Origin: Bacteroidota bacterium
Lineage (GTDB): Bacteria; Bacteroidota; Bacteroidia; Bacteroidales; TTA-H9
Assembly: GCA_003250395.1 (NCBI GenBank)
Contig: QKGM01000038.1
Location: forward strand, 330,414 to 394,413
DNA length: 64,000 nucleotides
Reading direction: 5' to 3'
Positions 26,011-36,123 of this stretch are shown here, one piece after another (position 1 is the stretch's first letter; every line of letters begins with the position of its first letter). A model generated the notes under the pieces. The model did no database searches. It saw nothing but the letters and a program-made list of their open reading frames with translations, and was not told the origin of the DNA. Position numbers and translations under genes: made by a program.

Positions 26011-28224
26011 ATGAAAATAGCTTTGTCTGCAATCGGTTTGTTCTTTTTAACTGTTTGGTCAGTCAATGCACAGGTAGTCTGGTTGAACCCCAAACCAATC
26101 GGTGCCGATCTGAACGATGTTGTATTTGCTGACAGTCTGCACGGAGTCATAATTGGTAAATATGGAACTATCCTATATACTGAGGATGCTGGTGAACAGT
26201 GGGAAATAGTTTTAACTGGCGCGGAATCTGGCTTTAATAATCTGCAATATATTGACGGGAGGTATTATACCTCGAATGGAAGCCTTTTTTCTTCTTCCAA
26301 TGGTAGAACGTGGGAAATGATTTATTTTGACCAGCTTTATTCTGTTAATACTTTCAGATTCGTTGACCATCTGCACGGTTATGGATTGTTCAATTCTAAT
26401 ACCGGTGCTAAATTCGGTGAAACAATTGATGGAGGATATACCTGGCGTCTCTCAGACTGGATGCAATCTCCCCCTGGAGTCAATTCCAGAATGCGGTTTA
26501 CAAGTGCGGGCATTGGATATTTTAGCGATGGCAAGGCTGTATACAAAACAGTTGACAGTTGCCAAACCTGGAACCTGATCAGGGATTTTTCGGCCGGGAA
26601 TCGCGGAATCATCATTACTGCTTTAAGCGATAATAAGTTGATAGTCGGGATCCGTAGTATACTTCCCGAAACATACGGGTACGTGGTGTTGACCAATGAT
26701 GGCGGAGTTACATTTGATACTGTGTACCAGGGTGATCAGTATCCGACTGCCATAGATTTTTTCGATGGACGACATGGACTTATAGCATTGAACAAAGTAT
26801 ATTCCTATGCTGATACAACTGTCAGGGAACTAGTACTACAGACAGAGGATGGTGGCAAAACCTGGGCTTATAATTATATGCCGAATCTGGGTAATTTTAA
26901 CGGACTGAATTATGTTAAGAAAGGAGAAGCTTACATTGTCGGGGATTTGGGCCGAATATGCAAGTCGACCGATGACGGAAAGTCATGGTCGCTCTATTGG
27001 CCGGTAAACTATGATATTTATTTATACATGATTTATCTGGGTAATAAAAAGTTAATCAGATACAATGTTAATAATTTCGGTTTTAAGCTTGAAAAAACCT
27101 ATGATGAAGGAAAAACCTGGAAAGAATTACCTTGTCCTCACTCCGATTTCTTTCCGAAATTTTCTGACTCCCTATACGGTTGTGAAGCCTATCGATATGC
27201 AGCCGGTGATTCGGTCGGGACTAATTATACCTTGGATGGCGGGCTCTCATGGCATACAAACCGTGCAAAATTCAAATTGAAAGCGGTAACTGATTTTAAT
27301 GTTGTCTCACCGGGTATTATTTTTTTAACACAGCCCGATAACTCATTCGTGTATTCAGAAAATAACGGCCAGAGCTGGATCAGGCAACCGATTCCGTTTA
27401 CCAACGGAATACTACAGCCCCTATCAGTTGACTCGTTGCTTTATATTTATAAGGATGTCATTTTTGATAGTATATTACGCTGTCAGATTTTTACATGGTT
27501 GTCGGTTGATCGGGGAATTTCATGGAAATTGATGGGGGCAGTGGATATGATCGGTTTATACCGGATTAAAATGATCAGGACTAACTCTAAAGGTGATATC
27601 TTCTTAATGTTACATGCCGATATCTGGAAAGATATGTTTAATGACAAACTCTATTTCTCGCACGATTATGGGTCAACATGGGTAGTTACTGACTCAATTC
27701 AGGATGTAACAGGATTTGAAGCCATTGATTTGAACGATAAGGGAGTTGGCAGAGTGATGTCTTTTGATTATCTGAAATTAGAGGATTTGAGGATTCATAC
27801 TACTACTGACTGGGGGCATACATGGAAGGATGAGGAATTTGTTTTACCATCTATATTTTGTTCGATGGTGATAGCCGAAGATGGCTCTACTATACTTGGT
27901 GGGCAGTTTGGATTTTTAATAAAGGTTTATGGTCCTGATGGTCCATACGGGTTTATAGACATGAAGACTCAAAATGATGTAATTGTATTTCCGAATCCGA
28001 CTTCTGATATTGTAACTTTTAGGTTGGATTCTCCTGCACCTGCGTCTGTAGACTTTACCCTGTCTGATCTTCAGGGGCGGATCGTAATGCGCTTCACTGA
28101 TCTGCTAAAAAAAGGAGATAAAGAAGCCAGAATCAATATGGCTACCCTGTCGTCAGGTATTTACTTTTATCGTCTGGAGTTTAATAATACGGCAAAAACA
28201 GGGAAACTTCTGATTGGAAGGTAG
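26011..28224 (+). CDS. T9SS-secreted protein with YCF48/BNR-like beta-propeller repeats
   Basis: The 737-residue protein has a cleavable signal peptide (about 1-20, ending SVNAQ). It then has many repeats with the pattern STDDGKSW, TEDGGKTW or TTDWGHTW, typical of sialidase/YCF48 propeller blades, across about residues 30-640. The C terminus (about 655-737) is a type A sorting domain: VIVFPNPTSD, then SDLQGRIV, then ATLSSGIYFYRL and KTGKLLIGR. It should be exported by Sec and T9SS and fixed to or released from the cell surface. The ligand is unknown. Confidence 0.88.
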   Translation: MKIALSAIGLFFLTVWSVNAQVVWLNPKPIGADLNDVVFADSLHGVIIGKYGTILYTEDAGEQWEIVLTGAESGFNNLQYIDGRYYTSNGSLFSSSNGRTWEMIYFDQLYSVNTFRFVDHLHGYGLFNSNTGAKFGETIDGGYTWRLSDWMQSPPGVNSRMRFTSAGIGYFSDGKAVYKTVDSCQTWNLIRDFSAGNRGIIITALSDNKLIVGIRSILPETYGYVVLTNDGGVTFDTVYQGDQYPTAIDFFDGRHGLIALNKVYSYADTTVRELVLQTEDGGKTWAYNYMPNLGNFNGLNYVKKGEAYIVGDLGRICKSTDDGKSWSLYWPVNYDIYLYMIYLGNKKLIRYNVNNFGFKLEKTYDEGKTWKELPCPHSDFFPKFSDSLYGCEAYRYAAGDSVGTNYTLDGGLSWHTNRAKFKLKAVTDFNVVSPGIIFLTQPDNSFVYSENNGQSWIRQPIPFTNGILQPLSVDSLLYIYKDVIFDSILRCQIFTWLSVDRGISWKLMGAVDMIGLYRIKMIRTNSKGDIFLMLHADIWKDMFNDKLYFSHDYGSTWVVTDSIQDVTGFEAIDLNDKGVGRVMSFDYLKLEDLRIHTTTDWGHTWKDEEFVLPSIFCSMVIAEDGSTILGGQFGFLIKVYGPDGPYGFIDMKTQNDVIVFPNPTSDIVTFRLDSPAPASVDFTLSDLQGRIVMRFTDLLKKGDKEARINMATLSSGIYFYRLEFNNTAKTGKLLIGR

Positions 28225-28381
28225 ATTGGCAGTTTCGGGGCAACCCTTTCCTGAAACGGCTTGTATTAAAAACCTTTGAGGCAGCCGTATGTTTTTGCAC
28301 CTTTGCAGGTGATCTCAAAAGATTGCAAATAAGAAATTCCTCTTGATACTGAACTAACTGGTTAAAAAAATTGCCTCTGTT

Positions 28382-30577
28382 ATGAGTATTTACCTCGATT
28401 ATAATGCCACCACGCCTATCGACCCCGAAGTGGCCGATGCAATGCGTCCTTATCTCGATTCCGTTTTCGGGAACCCGTCGAGCAGTCATGCTTTCGGTGT
28501 TAAGGCCAGAATGGCAGTAGAAACAGCCCGCAGTCAGGTGGCAACCTTGCTGGGTTGTGATGCCGATGAGGTGGTGTTTACCAGTGGCGGTTCTGAATCG
28601 AACAACATGGCTATTAAGGGAGTGGCATATAATAACCAGCACAAGGGAAGGCATATTATTACCACTTCAATTGAGCATCCCGCCGTGACAGAAGTTTGCA
28701 GTTTTCTGGAAAAGCATGGTTTTGAAGTTACCACTGTAGGCGTTGATAAGTTTGGTGTTGTGAGTACCGGGGAGATAAAGCAGGCAATTCGTCCTGATAC
28801 CATCCTAATCAGCGTGATGCATGCTAATAATGAAACCGGGTCTATTCAACCTATCGAGGAAATTGGCAGGCTGGCTCATGAAAGGGGAATTCTTTTTCAT
28901 TGCGATGCAGCGCAAAGTGTTGGTAAAATACCGGTGAAAGTCAGGAGTATGCAGGTTGATCTGCTTTCGGTGGCAGGTCATAAGCTCTATGCTCCCAAAG
29001 GAATTGGTGTTCTTTATATTCGGCGTGGGGTTACTCTTGAGAAATTAATTCATGGTGCCGACCATGAGAGAAACCTGAGAGCCGGAACAGAGAATGTGCT
29101 TGAAATTGCCGGCCTCGGGAAGGCATGTGAAATAGCTGGCCGTGATCTGAACATGAATATGAGGCACATGAAAGAGTTGCGCGATCAGTTGCATGATGGT
29201 ATTACTGCCATTGTTGACAATGTGAAACTCAATGGTCATCCTGACTGGCGTCTGCCTAATACCCTGAGCCTGAGTTTCCGGAACGTGGAAGCCAATACAT
29301 TGCTTTCTGAACTTACAGGTATGGCTGCATCTGCAGGAGCAGCTTGCCATTCCGGCGAAGTGGAGATGAGCCGTGTGCTTTCGGCTATGAAACTCCCTGG
29401 CGAATGGGCCATGGGAACTATCAGGTTCTCAACAGGCAGGTTTCTTACGAAAGCTGAGGTTGATCAGGCCATTGAAATGGTATCTGGTGCTGTTGGGCGT
29501 TTACGGGCCGGAAATAGCAGACACGACGATGAAGAGTTACATTCTGTCAGGCTTACCCATTTTACTCACGGAATGGGATGCGCCTGCAAGCTGCGCCCTC
29601 AGCTGCTTGAACAGGTGTTAAAAAATGTCCCCGTGATCCCTTGTGCTGATTTGCTCGTTGGACCGGAAACATCTGACGATGCTGCAGTTTACCGGCTGAA
29701 CGATGAAACGGCTTTGGTAGAGACACTCGATTTTTTTACGCCGATTGTTGATGACCCTTATCAATTTGGGGCAATTGCAGCAGCCAATGCACTGAGCGAT
29801 GTGTATGCTATGGGGGCGCGCCCGTTGTTTGCCCTGAACATCGCGGCTTTCCCTTCTAACCGGTTACCGATGTCTGTACTTGAAGCTATCCTGCATGGTG
29901 CTTCCGATAAAGCTGCCGAAGCCGGAATCCCAATCGTGGGAGGTCATACGGTTGACGATACTGAACCTAAGTTCGGTTTGGCAGTAACCGGAATGGTTCA
30001 TCCTGATAAAATATTGACAAATAAGGGGGCCCGTGAGGGGGATAAACTTATTCTGACGAAACCATTGGGAACTGGCATCATCAGTACGGCGGTAAAACAG
30101 GGCGTTGCAAGCGATGACTCTGCCCGCGAGGCTGCTTCCGCAATGGCCCGATTGAATAAGATTGCGGCCGAAACGATGGCCCGGTTTTCAGTACATGCCT
30201 GCACCGATATTACAGGTTTTGGCCTTCTCGGGCATCTTCGGGAGATGGCAGATGGAGCCGGTATGAGCTTTGTTGTCTTTTCCGGAAATGTGCCTTTCCT
30301 TCCGGGGGCTCTTCAGTTGGCACAGGCCGGTATTATTCCGGGAGGTACAAAAGACAACCTGAGTCATGTATCAGCTGTTACCCGGTTTTCTGAAGATGTT
30401 TCCATCGCACATCGATACCTGCTGGCCGATGCTCAGACATCAGGAGGCCTGCTGATTGCTGTCTCTGAAACAGAGGCTGATACGCTTCTCGATTCCTTGC
30501 ATTTAGCTGGCGTGAATGAAGCAACAATCATTGGAATGGTGCAAAACCGTAAAGAATGGGCAATGATGGTAGGGTAA
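28382..30577 (+). CDS. Fused NifS-like cysteine desulfurase and SelD selenide, water dikinase
   Basis: One unbroken 731-residue frame holds two enzymes. Residues 1-375 are a NifS/IscS-class PLP enzyme: Lys201 in SVAGHKLY binds PLP and the persulfide or selenide cysteine is Cys322 in SAGAACHSG. From about 387 (VRLTHFTHGMGCACK) the rest is SelD, with Cys400 and Lys403 matching Cys17 and Lys20 of E. coli SelD, plus glycine-rich nucleotide-binding segments such as VGGHTVDDTEPKFG. NifS-type enzymes can release selenium from selenocysteine and SelD makes selenophosphate, so the fusion could hand selenium over directly. The SelD site has Cys, not selenocysteine (no in-frame TGA). Confidence 0.92.
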   Translation: MSIYLDYNATTPIDPEVADAMRPYLDSVFGNPSSSHAFGVKARMAVETARSQVATLLGCDADEVVFTSGGSESNNMAIKGVAYNNQHKGRHIITTSIEHPAVTEVCSFLEKHGFEVTTVGVDKFGVVSTGEIKQAIRPDTILISVMHANNETGSIQPIEEIGRLAHERGILFHCDAAQSVGKIPVKVRSMQVDLLSVAGHKLYAPKGIGVLYIRRGVTLEKLIHGADHERNLRAGTENVLEIAGLGKACEIAGRDLNMNMRHMKELRDQLHDGITAIVDNVKLNGHPDWRLPNTLSLSFRNVEANTLLSELTGMAASAGAACHSGEVEMSRVLSAMKLPGEWAMGTIRFSTGRFLTKAEVDQAIEMVSGAVGRLRAGNSRHDDEELHSVRLTHFTHGMGCACKLRPQLLEQVLKNVPVIPCADLLVGPETSDDAAVYRLNDETALVETLDFFTPIVDDPYQFGAIAAANALSDVYAMGARPLFALNIAAFPSNRLPMSVLEAILHGASDKAAEAGIPIVGGHTVDDTEPKFGLAVTGMVHPDKILTNKGAREGDKLILTKPLGTGIISTAVKQGVASDDSAREAASAMARLNKIAAETMARFSVHACTDITGFGLLGHLREMADGAGMSFVVFSGNVPFLPGALQLAQAGIIPGGTKDNLSHVSAVTRFSEDVSIAHRYLLADAQTSGGLLIAVSETEADTLLDSLHLAGVNEATIIGMVQNRKEWAMMVG

Positions 30578-30816
30578 TCACCAGGTTGAGGTTAATACTG
30601 GTGTGTTTGATATAACATAGTTTCAGTGTATAATATCCTTGATTTGAGCTGGTTTCTGACTTTTGCCAGCGGAAAATCAGGTTGGTTTTTATTTTGCCGG
30701 ATGAACAGAAGAGAACTCATCGGCAAAAACTACGACATGTTTTATGAAGGTATGCCGCATCTGTCAGACAGAATGATTCTGCCGTAGAAGAGGAGTATTT
30801 CAATCAGCCAATTCAC

Positions 30817-30824
30817 TACCTTTG
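30817..30824 (+). promoter_or_regulatory. Bacteroidota -7 element TACCTTTG upstream of tex
   Basis: TACCTTTG fits TAnnTTTG, 91 nt before the chosen tex ATG. The remainder of the 338-nt gap between the NifS-SelD gene and tex shows nothing else recognisable. Confidence 0.45.
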
Positions 30825-30915
30825 TCATTCAAACCGGCCTGATCCCTGGGTTTTCTTCATCATGTTTTTGTTCAGAAGCAACTTCAGGTATAAACCGCCC
30901 GTCAACATAATTGTT

Positions 30916-33051
30916 ATGATCGATTTTGCCCGTAAGATTGCCCTGGAACTTTCACTTGATGAGAATCTGACAGCCAATGTAATTAAATTGCTGGCTGAAG
31001 GTGCAACCATTCCATTCATTGCCAGATACAGGAAAGAGATGACAGGCAGCATGGATGAGGTGGCCATAATGTCTATCCGCGACCGGCTTCATCAACTGGA
31101 GGAGCTTGAAAAGCGCCGGGAAACTGTTCTCAACAGCATCACTGAACAGGGAAAGCTTACCGGGGAGCTGCAACGGCAGATTGAGGAAGCCCCTACGATG
31201 GCTGTACTTGAAGACCTGTATCTGCCTTTCAGGCCAAAGAGGAGAACCCGTGCAACTATTGCACGGGAAAAAGGGCTTGAACCATTAGCCCGACAACTAA
31301 TGAGCCAGCATCAGGGAGTCGATCCGGAGTTAGTCAGTCAAAAATATATCTCGGAAGAGAAAGGTGTAGCTTGTGTAGAAGATGCACTGGCAGGTGCACG
31401 TGATATCATGGCTGAGTGGATTAGTGAACACGCGTATGCCCGGCAGCGTCTCCGTTCGCTGTTTCAACGATCGGGAATCATAAGGTCAAAGGTGGCAAAG
31501 GGAAAGGAAACAGAGGGAGAAAAATACAGGATTTATTTTGACTCCGAGGAGAAGGCTACAAGAGCCCCTTCGCATCGATTGCTGGCCATGTTCCGGGGAG
31601 AAGATGAGGGTTTTCTGAAAGTTGTTATCGAACCCCCTGCCATTGATGCAGTGGAGTTGCTGGAGCAGATTTTCGTCAGGAATGATACATTGTCAGCCAA
31701 TCAGGTCAGGTCGGCTGCTTTCGACAGTTATAAACGTCTGATGCAACCATCACTTGAAACCGAGATACGCCAAATGCTCAAAGAGAAGGCCGATACTGAG
31801 GCTATCAGGGTTTTTGCCGAAAATTTAAGGCAACTGCTGATGGCTGCTCCTTTGCGGGGAAGAAATGTACTGGCTCTTGACCCTGGTTTTCGTACCGGTT
31901 GTAAGTTGGTTTGCCTTGATTGCAACGGGAAATTGCTTCATAATGAAACAATCTACCCCCATCCTCCTGAAAATAAGGTGAAAGAAAGCATCCACAAAAT
32001 CAGGAGCCTTGTGAATGCATACAAGATAAGCGCGATAGCCGTTGGTAATGGAACAGCCGGGCGTGAAACAGAAGCTTTTATCCGGCACATCCCTTTCGAC
32101 GGCGATATGCTGGCAGTTATGGTGAATGAAGCTGGTGCATCGGTTTATTCCGCATCTTCAGTTGCCAGAGAAGAGTTCCCCGATTACGATGTTACTGTAC
32201 GTGGAGCTGTTTCAATAGGGCGAAGACTTATTGACCCGCTGGCTGAACTTGTTAAAATTGATCCTAAGTCGATTGGTGTGGGTCAGTACCAGCACGATGT
32301 TGACCAAAATGCTCTTCAAAAGAGCCTCGAAGATGTAGTAGTAAATTGTGTGAATCAGGTTGGGGTTGATTTAAATACGGCAAGTAAAGAGCTGCTTTCA
32401 TATGTGTCAGGAATCGGCCCCTCGCTTGCAAGGAATATTGTAGAGTACCGTTCACAAAAAGGGAGCTTCCGGTCGCGGTCCGAGCTTCTTAAGGTACCGA
32501 GATTAGGAGAAAAAGCGTTTGAGCAGGCCGCCGGTTTCCTCAGGATCCCATCCGCTGCAAATCCCCTGGATGCTTCGGCTGTTCATCCCGAGAGCTATGC
32601 TGTGGTGGATGCCATGGCCGGAAAAATGAATACAACCGTTATCGAACTGATGAATTCCGAAACACTTCGTGAACAACTTAACCTCGCGGATTTTGTGACC
32701 GATAGGACCGGCCTGCCGACCTTGAAGGATATCATGTCTGAACTTTCCAAACCAGGTCGTGATCCGCGCAGTAAGTTCGAAGTCTTTGAATTCGACCGCA
32801 ACGTTCATACAATCGGCGATCTGGTGGTAGGGATGGAACTTCCGGGAATTATTACCAATATAACTAATTTTGGGGCTTTTGTTGATATCGGGGTTCATCA
32901 GGACGGGTTGGTTCACGTTAGTCAGTTGGCCGACAGGTATGTTAGTAACCCCAACGAGGTGGTCACCCTCAACCAGAAAGTCGTGGTGAGGGTACTTGAG
33001 GTCGATGTAGCCAGGAAAAGGATTAACCTGTCAATGAAAAAGAGTGGATAG
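30916..33051 (+). CDS. tex: Tex-family RNA-binding protein (S1 domain)
   Basis: The 711-residue protein matches Tex throughout: N-terminal helical domain with VIKLLAEGATIPFIARYRKEMTG, the YqgF/RNase H-like domain (VLALDPGFRTGCKLVCLD), a helix-hairpin-helix pair (LLSYVSGIGPSLARNIVEYR) and a C-terminal S1 domain (GIITNITNFGAFVDIGVHQDG). Tex is a transcription accessory factor that binds nucleic acid. The start at 30916 (MIDFARKIALELS) fits the family N terminus better than an upstream ATG at 30862. Confidence 0.95.
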   Translation: MIDFARKIALELSLDENLTANVIKLLAEGATIPFIARYRKEMTGSMDEVAIMSIRDRLHQLEELEKRRETVLNSITEQGKLTGELQRQIEEAPTMAVLEDLYLPFRPKRRTRATIAREKGLEPLARQLMSQHQGVDPELVSQKYISEEKGVACVEDALAGARDIMAEWISEHAYARQRLRSLFQRSGIIRSKVAKGKETEGEKYRIYFDSEEKATRAPSHRLLAMFRGEDEGFLKVVIEPPAIDAVELLEQIFVRNDTLSANQVRSAAFDSYKRLMQPSLETEIRQMLKEKADTEAIRVFAENLRQLLMAAPLRGRNVLALDPGFRTGCKLVCLDCNGKLLHNETIYPHPPENKVKESIHKIRSLVNAYKISAIAVGNGTAGRETEAFIRHIPFDGDMLAVMVNEAGASVYSASSVAREEFPDYDVTVRGAVSIGRRLIDPLAELVKIDPKSIGVGQYQHDVDQNALQKSLEDVVVNCVNQVGVDLNTASKELLSYVSGIGPSLARNIVEYRSQKGSFRSRSELLKVPRLGEKAFEQAAGFLRIPSAANPLDASAVHPESYAVVDAMAGKMNTTVIELMNSETLREQLNLADFVTDRTGLPTLKDIMSELSKPGRDPRSKFEVFEFDRNVHTIGDLVVGMELPGIITNITNFGAFVDIGVHQDGLVHVSQLADRYVSNPNEVVTLNQKVVVRVLEVDVARKRINLSMKKSG

Positions 33052-33108
33052 CGAAAATCAGGCCGGCAATAAGCTGCCGGTGATACCGTTTAAATTTTGG
33101 AAAAATCA

Positions 33109-33813
33109 ATGCACATGAAACGAATAGTACTTCTGACAGTTGTGGTTTTGTTGCTGATGCCCGGAGCCAGGGCACAGGTGTTTAAAGGAATGCTGATTGG
33201 GGGGTTCAACCTTACACAGGTTGATGGTGACGAGGTCTATGGATTTGATCGCATTGGCGCTAATATTGGCGCCGGTGTTTTTGTCCCGGTCGATAAGAAC
33301 TGGGGGTTCAGCATGGAGACCCTCTTTACAATGAAAGGATCATACCAGGGAGATCAATATCTGACTACCGATTCGGCAGGTAACAGATTGACAGGGGCAT
33401 ATGACCTCAGATTAAATTATGTTGAGATACCTCTTCTGGCTCACTACACCGACAGAGACCGTCTCACTGTTGGTGTCGGATTATCATATGCCCGCCTTGT
33501 CGGGGTTACAGAAAAAGAGCATGGCAAATTAATCTCCTCAACAACCGTTAAGGATGGCCCCTATAAAACGTCTGATTACTCAGTGCTTGCTGATTTGCGA
33601 CTGAAACTTTATAAAAGCATTCTGCTGAATGTCCGGTACAGCTATTCGCTGGCAAAGATCAGAACACGCGATTTTTATAATATCCATGGTGAGTTTCTCC
33701 GCACCCGTGAACAATACAATAATACAATCTCTGTAAGGTTCATCTGGATGTTTAACGATCTGGGGCTGACGCTGTCAAATGTGAAGAAAGCCAACCCGGC
33801 AATTGAAAATTAG
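33109..33813 (+). CDS. Outer-membrane beta-barrel protein (PorT/OMP_b-brl type)
   Basis: The protein has about 234 residues. A signal peptide (MKRIVLLTVVVLLLMPGARAQ) is followed by alternating amphipathic strands such as KGMLIGGFNLTQVDG, LRLNYVEIPLLAHY and LTVGVGLSYARLVG, ending in VRFIWMF. That pattern, with the YxEIPLL strand, is typical of the small Bacteroidota outer-membrane barrels of the PorT-like family. A TTG at 33097 extends the frame by four codons but the ATG at 33109 or 33115 is preferred. Its terminator overlaps the stop codon. Confidence 0.8.
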   Translation: MHMKRIVLLTVVVLLLMPGARAQVFKGMLIGGFNLTQVDGDEVYGFDRIGANIGAGVFVPVDKNWGFSMETLFTMKGSYQGDQYLTTDSAGNRLTGAYDLRLNYVEIPLLAHYTDRDRLTVGVGLSYARLVGVTEKEHGKLISSTTVKDGPYKTSDYSVLADLRLKLYKSILLNVRYSYSLAKIRTRDFYNIHGEFLRTREQYNNTISVRFIWMFNDLGLTLSNVKKANPAIEN

Positions 33814-33825
33814 CCGGGTGTTTTT
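33794..33825 (+). terminator. Terminator overlapping the end of the barrel gene
   Basis: ACCCGGC and GCCGGGT pair across 12 nt. The left arm is coding sequence and the right arm starts at the stop codon; TTTTT follows. Confidence 0.75.
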
Positions 33826-33870
33826 ACCCTGACGTAATTGTTTAACCTGTGGGTCTGACCGATTTTCCTT

Positions 33871-34386
33871 ATGAAAATGGATTCGCCATTAGATGCAGCC
33901 GGCTGGATTGAATATCTGAAGATGTCTCCCCACCCCGAGGGAGGGAGTTTTTCGGCCGGATTTCAGGATGCACCTCTGTTTCTTCCCCGTTTTCCCGATC
34001 AACACCATGAAGGTCAGCGAAGACTTTACTCTTCAATTTATTATTTGCTTAAAGAGGGTGATTTTTCAGCCTTTCATCGTCTTGAAACAGATGAAATGTG
34101 GCATCATTATCTGGGGGGTGTTCTGAAAATTCATATGATAGATCCTTCAGGTACCTATACATTCAGGTTGCTTGGAAATGCCCCGGGAAGAGGAGCCGTG
34201 TTTCAGTTTCTGGTCCCCCACCATGTCTGGTTTGCGGTTGAACCCGAGACTGGCAGCGGATTTGCTTTATGCGGCTGTACCTTGTCTCCCGGATATCACG
34301 ATGATGATTTTGAGATGGCTGATCGTGGAAAATTATCACTTCAATTTTCTCAACACAAGGAGTTGATCAATCGCTTTACCCGATAA
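33871..34386 (+). CDS. Cupin superfamily protein DUF985
   Basis: The 171-residue protein is a single cupin of the DUF985 family (PF06172). Family features are LKMSPHPEGGSFSAGF near the N terminus, SIYYLLKEGDFSAFHRLETDEMWHHYLGG (about residues 51-79) with histidines placed as possible metal ligands, and CTLSPGYHDDDFEMAD near the end. The biochemical role of the family is not established. It stands alone, followed by about 1.2 kb without genes. Confidence 0.85.
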   Translation: MKMDSPLDAAGWIEYLKMSPHPEGGSFSAGFQDAPLFLPRFPDQHHEGQRRLYSSIYYLLKEGDFSAFHRLETDEMWHHYLGGVLKIHMIDPSGTYTFRLLGNAPGRGAVFQFLVPHHVWFAVEPETGSGFALCGCTLSPGYHDDDFEMADRGKLSLQFSQHKELINRFTR

Positions 34387-35598
34387 AACTACCAGTTTTA
34401 ATAATCTATCTAGTTTTAGTGATCGCTTTAACCGGGTGATTACAGGATCGACCTTTGAATTCCCAACCCGACTTAAATTACCCTATTTTTTCAACCTGAA
34501 AGGGACAAAATACCAGATAAATTATCAGTTGATGATTTGTTGTATTTCTGATATTTACTTCGGTTTAATCCCCATTTCTGCAGTAAATTGTTCCCGGTTT
34601 GATGTCTTGAATGGAGATTTGTATAACAGGCTTTGATATTACCGTATGAGAATCAATCACCTTTGTAAATCCATTTCCTGGAATATGAAATCATGGGACC
34701 TTATACAAGTTTTGTTGTGTTCTATATTTTGTACTGTTTTCCAAAATATGGAATAGTTTTTGATGAATTGTTTAACCTCTCCGGTTAAAATTTTTTGACT
34801 TTATTGGGTTTTTTATGTGATTATTGTCATATAACTAATATCTTTTTAAGTTGGTTATAATCTGTTGTTTACGACTCATTTTTATACCTGATTTGCCTCT
34901 GAGAGATACCAAAGTTATACCAAAGATGCCTTTTTCTTATGAAACGCTTATTATTGCAGTGATGTGTATGTATTGTACATATGAAGCCAATTGGAATATG
35001 TGTAATTTTTGGCACAATTTTAGCTATAGAATCTGAAGGTTTCAATTTGGATTCTGTCTTCAGCCGGCAGTTTTAAGTGTTGCATCTACACATTGGATTA
35101 TCATAGTATCATTTCGTGTTAATTACCAGATATAGTTATCCGGCAATGCTTCGAACGGCTGAGAAAATGACATTATGGACCCTGTATATGAACTTGTAAT
35201 GGTAACTTAGTCAATATCCTGCTGATTTTAAAATGGCCATGTCAGTTTTTCTCCGATTTATATGAGATGTGTTTTCTTGAATTCCGGCAATAGTTGTAGT
35301 GTTCCCGATAGAAAGTTTGATCAGGCATCTAATTAAATATTGATATGGGGAATCTGTTTGAGCAGGATATTGTGAAGGAATTCGGGTTTTCTTTGAGGAT
35401 ATGTTTTGCAAAATGGTGTTTGTGTAATGTATTGGGTTTTCAACAGCAATGTAAGACGTTACCTTCAATATTTATCTCATGCATGACCCTGACCTTATTT
35501 TTCTGAAAAATTAGTTTCAAACTAATTAATAACTTCGCAGCCCCGTCAACTTTTTTTACTGGCTGTTGTTTGAAACAGCAAGCAGATACGGTAACGCT
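34387..35598. other. AT-rich intergenic region of 1.2 kb with no supported gene
   Basis: The short frames here (for example 34851-35036 and 35211-35468) have no conserved character and no plausible start context. No tRNA, repeat or hairpin terminator is evident. It could contain a decayed gene or a small RNA, but nothing visible supports either. Confidence 0.5.
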
Positions 35599-36069
35599 AT
35601 GATTCAAATCGATATCCCAGGATTTAAGTCTCTGGAGTTAAATCATCTTATTTTCGACTTTAACGGCTCACTTGCCCTTGATGGTACATTATTGGCAGGT
35701 GTGGCTGAAGAGCTTAACCGTCTGGCCCTTCATCTGGAGGTTCATGTTGTAACTTCAGATGATACTGATACAGTGTGTGATGTATTGGGTGGCATAGACT
35801 GCAGGATTTTGATTCTCGAAGGAGAGAAGCTTGATGTACAGAAAGCTGCTTATGTTGAATCGCTTGGGCCATGTAATTGCATGGTAATCGGGAATGGCCG
35901 CAACGACAGGCTGATGCTTCAGAAGGCTGCACTGGGAGTTGCGGTAATCGGGCCGGAAGGTGCGGCAGTAAGTGCGCTGTTTGCTGCCGATGTTGTCGTT
36001 ACAGATATTCTTGATGCCATAGATCTGATCAGAATACCATCGCGGTTGATTGCTTTGTTAAGAAATTGA
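35599..36069 (+). CDS. Small HAD-like protein (soluble P-type ATPase-like)
   Basis: The 156-residue protein resembles the P-domain of P-type ATPases. Motif I is LIFDFNGSLALDG, where the nucleophile Asp is present but the second acidic residue of the usual DxDGT is Asn. Later there is CMVIGNGRNDRLMLQKAALGVAV, matching the conserved GxGxND magnesium-binding loop. A small phosphatase is likely, substrate unknown. The frame also extends upstream to a TTG at 35566; the ATG at 35599 is preferred. Confidence 0.75.
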   Translation: MIQIDIPGFKSLELNHLIFDFNGSLALDGTLLAGVAEELNRLALHLEVHVVTSDDTDTVCDVLGGIDCRILILEGEKLDVQKAAYVESLGPCNCMVIGNGRNDRLMLQKAALGVAVIGPEGAAVSALFAADVVVTDILDAIDLIRIPSRLIALLRN

Positions 36070-36090
36070 TACAAGTGTGAACAGGAAAAT

Positions 36091-36120
36091 AAAAAAACCG
36101 GGTAAACTCCCGGTTTTTTT
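36091..36120. terminator. Bidirectional terminator between the HAD and rubrerythrin genes
   Basis: AAAAAAACCGGG, loop TAAACT, CCCGGTTTTTTT: a perfect hairpin usable on both strands, between convergent genes. Confidence 0.9.
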
Positions 36121-36123
36121 ATT

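Noticed and set aside
29578..29600. Possible selenocysteine codon in the SelD active site
   Set aside because: The site is encoded by TGC codons (GCACK-type cysteines); there is no in-frame TGA.
34851..35468. Short frames in the 1.2-kb gap after the DUF985 gene
   Set aside because: AT-rich, low-complexity translations with no consistent start signal; no evidence for a gene or pseudogene.
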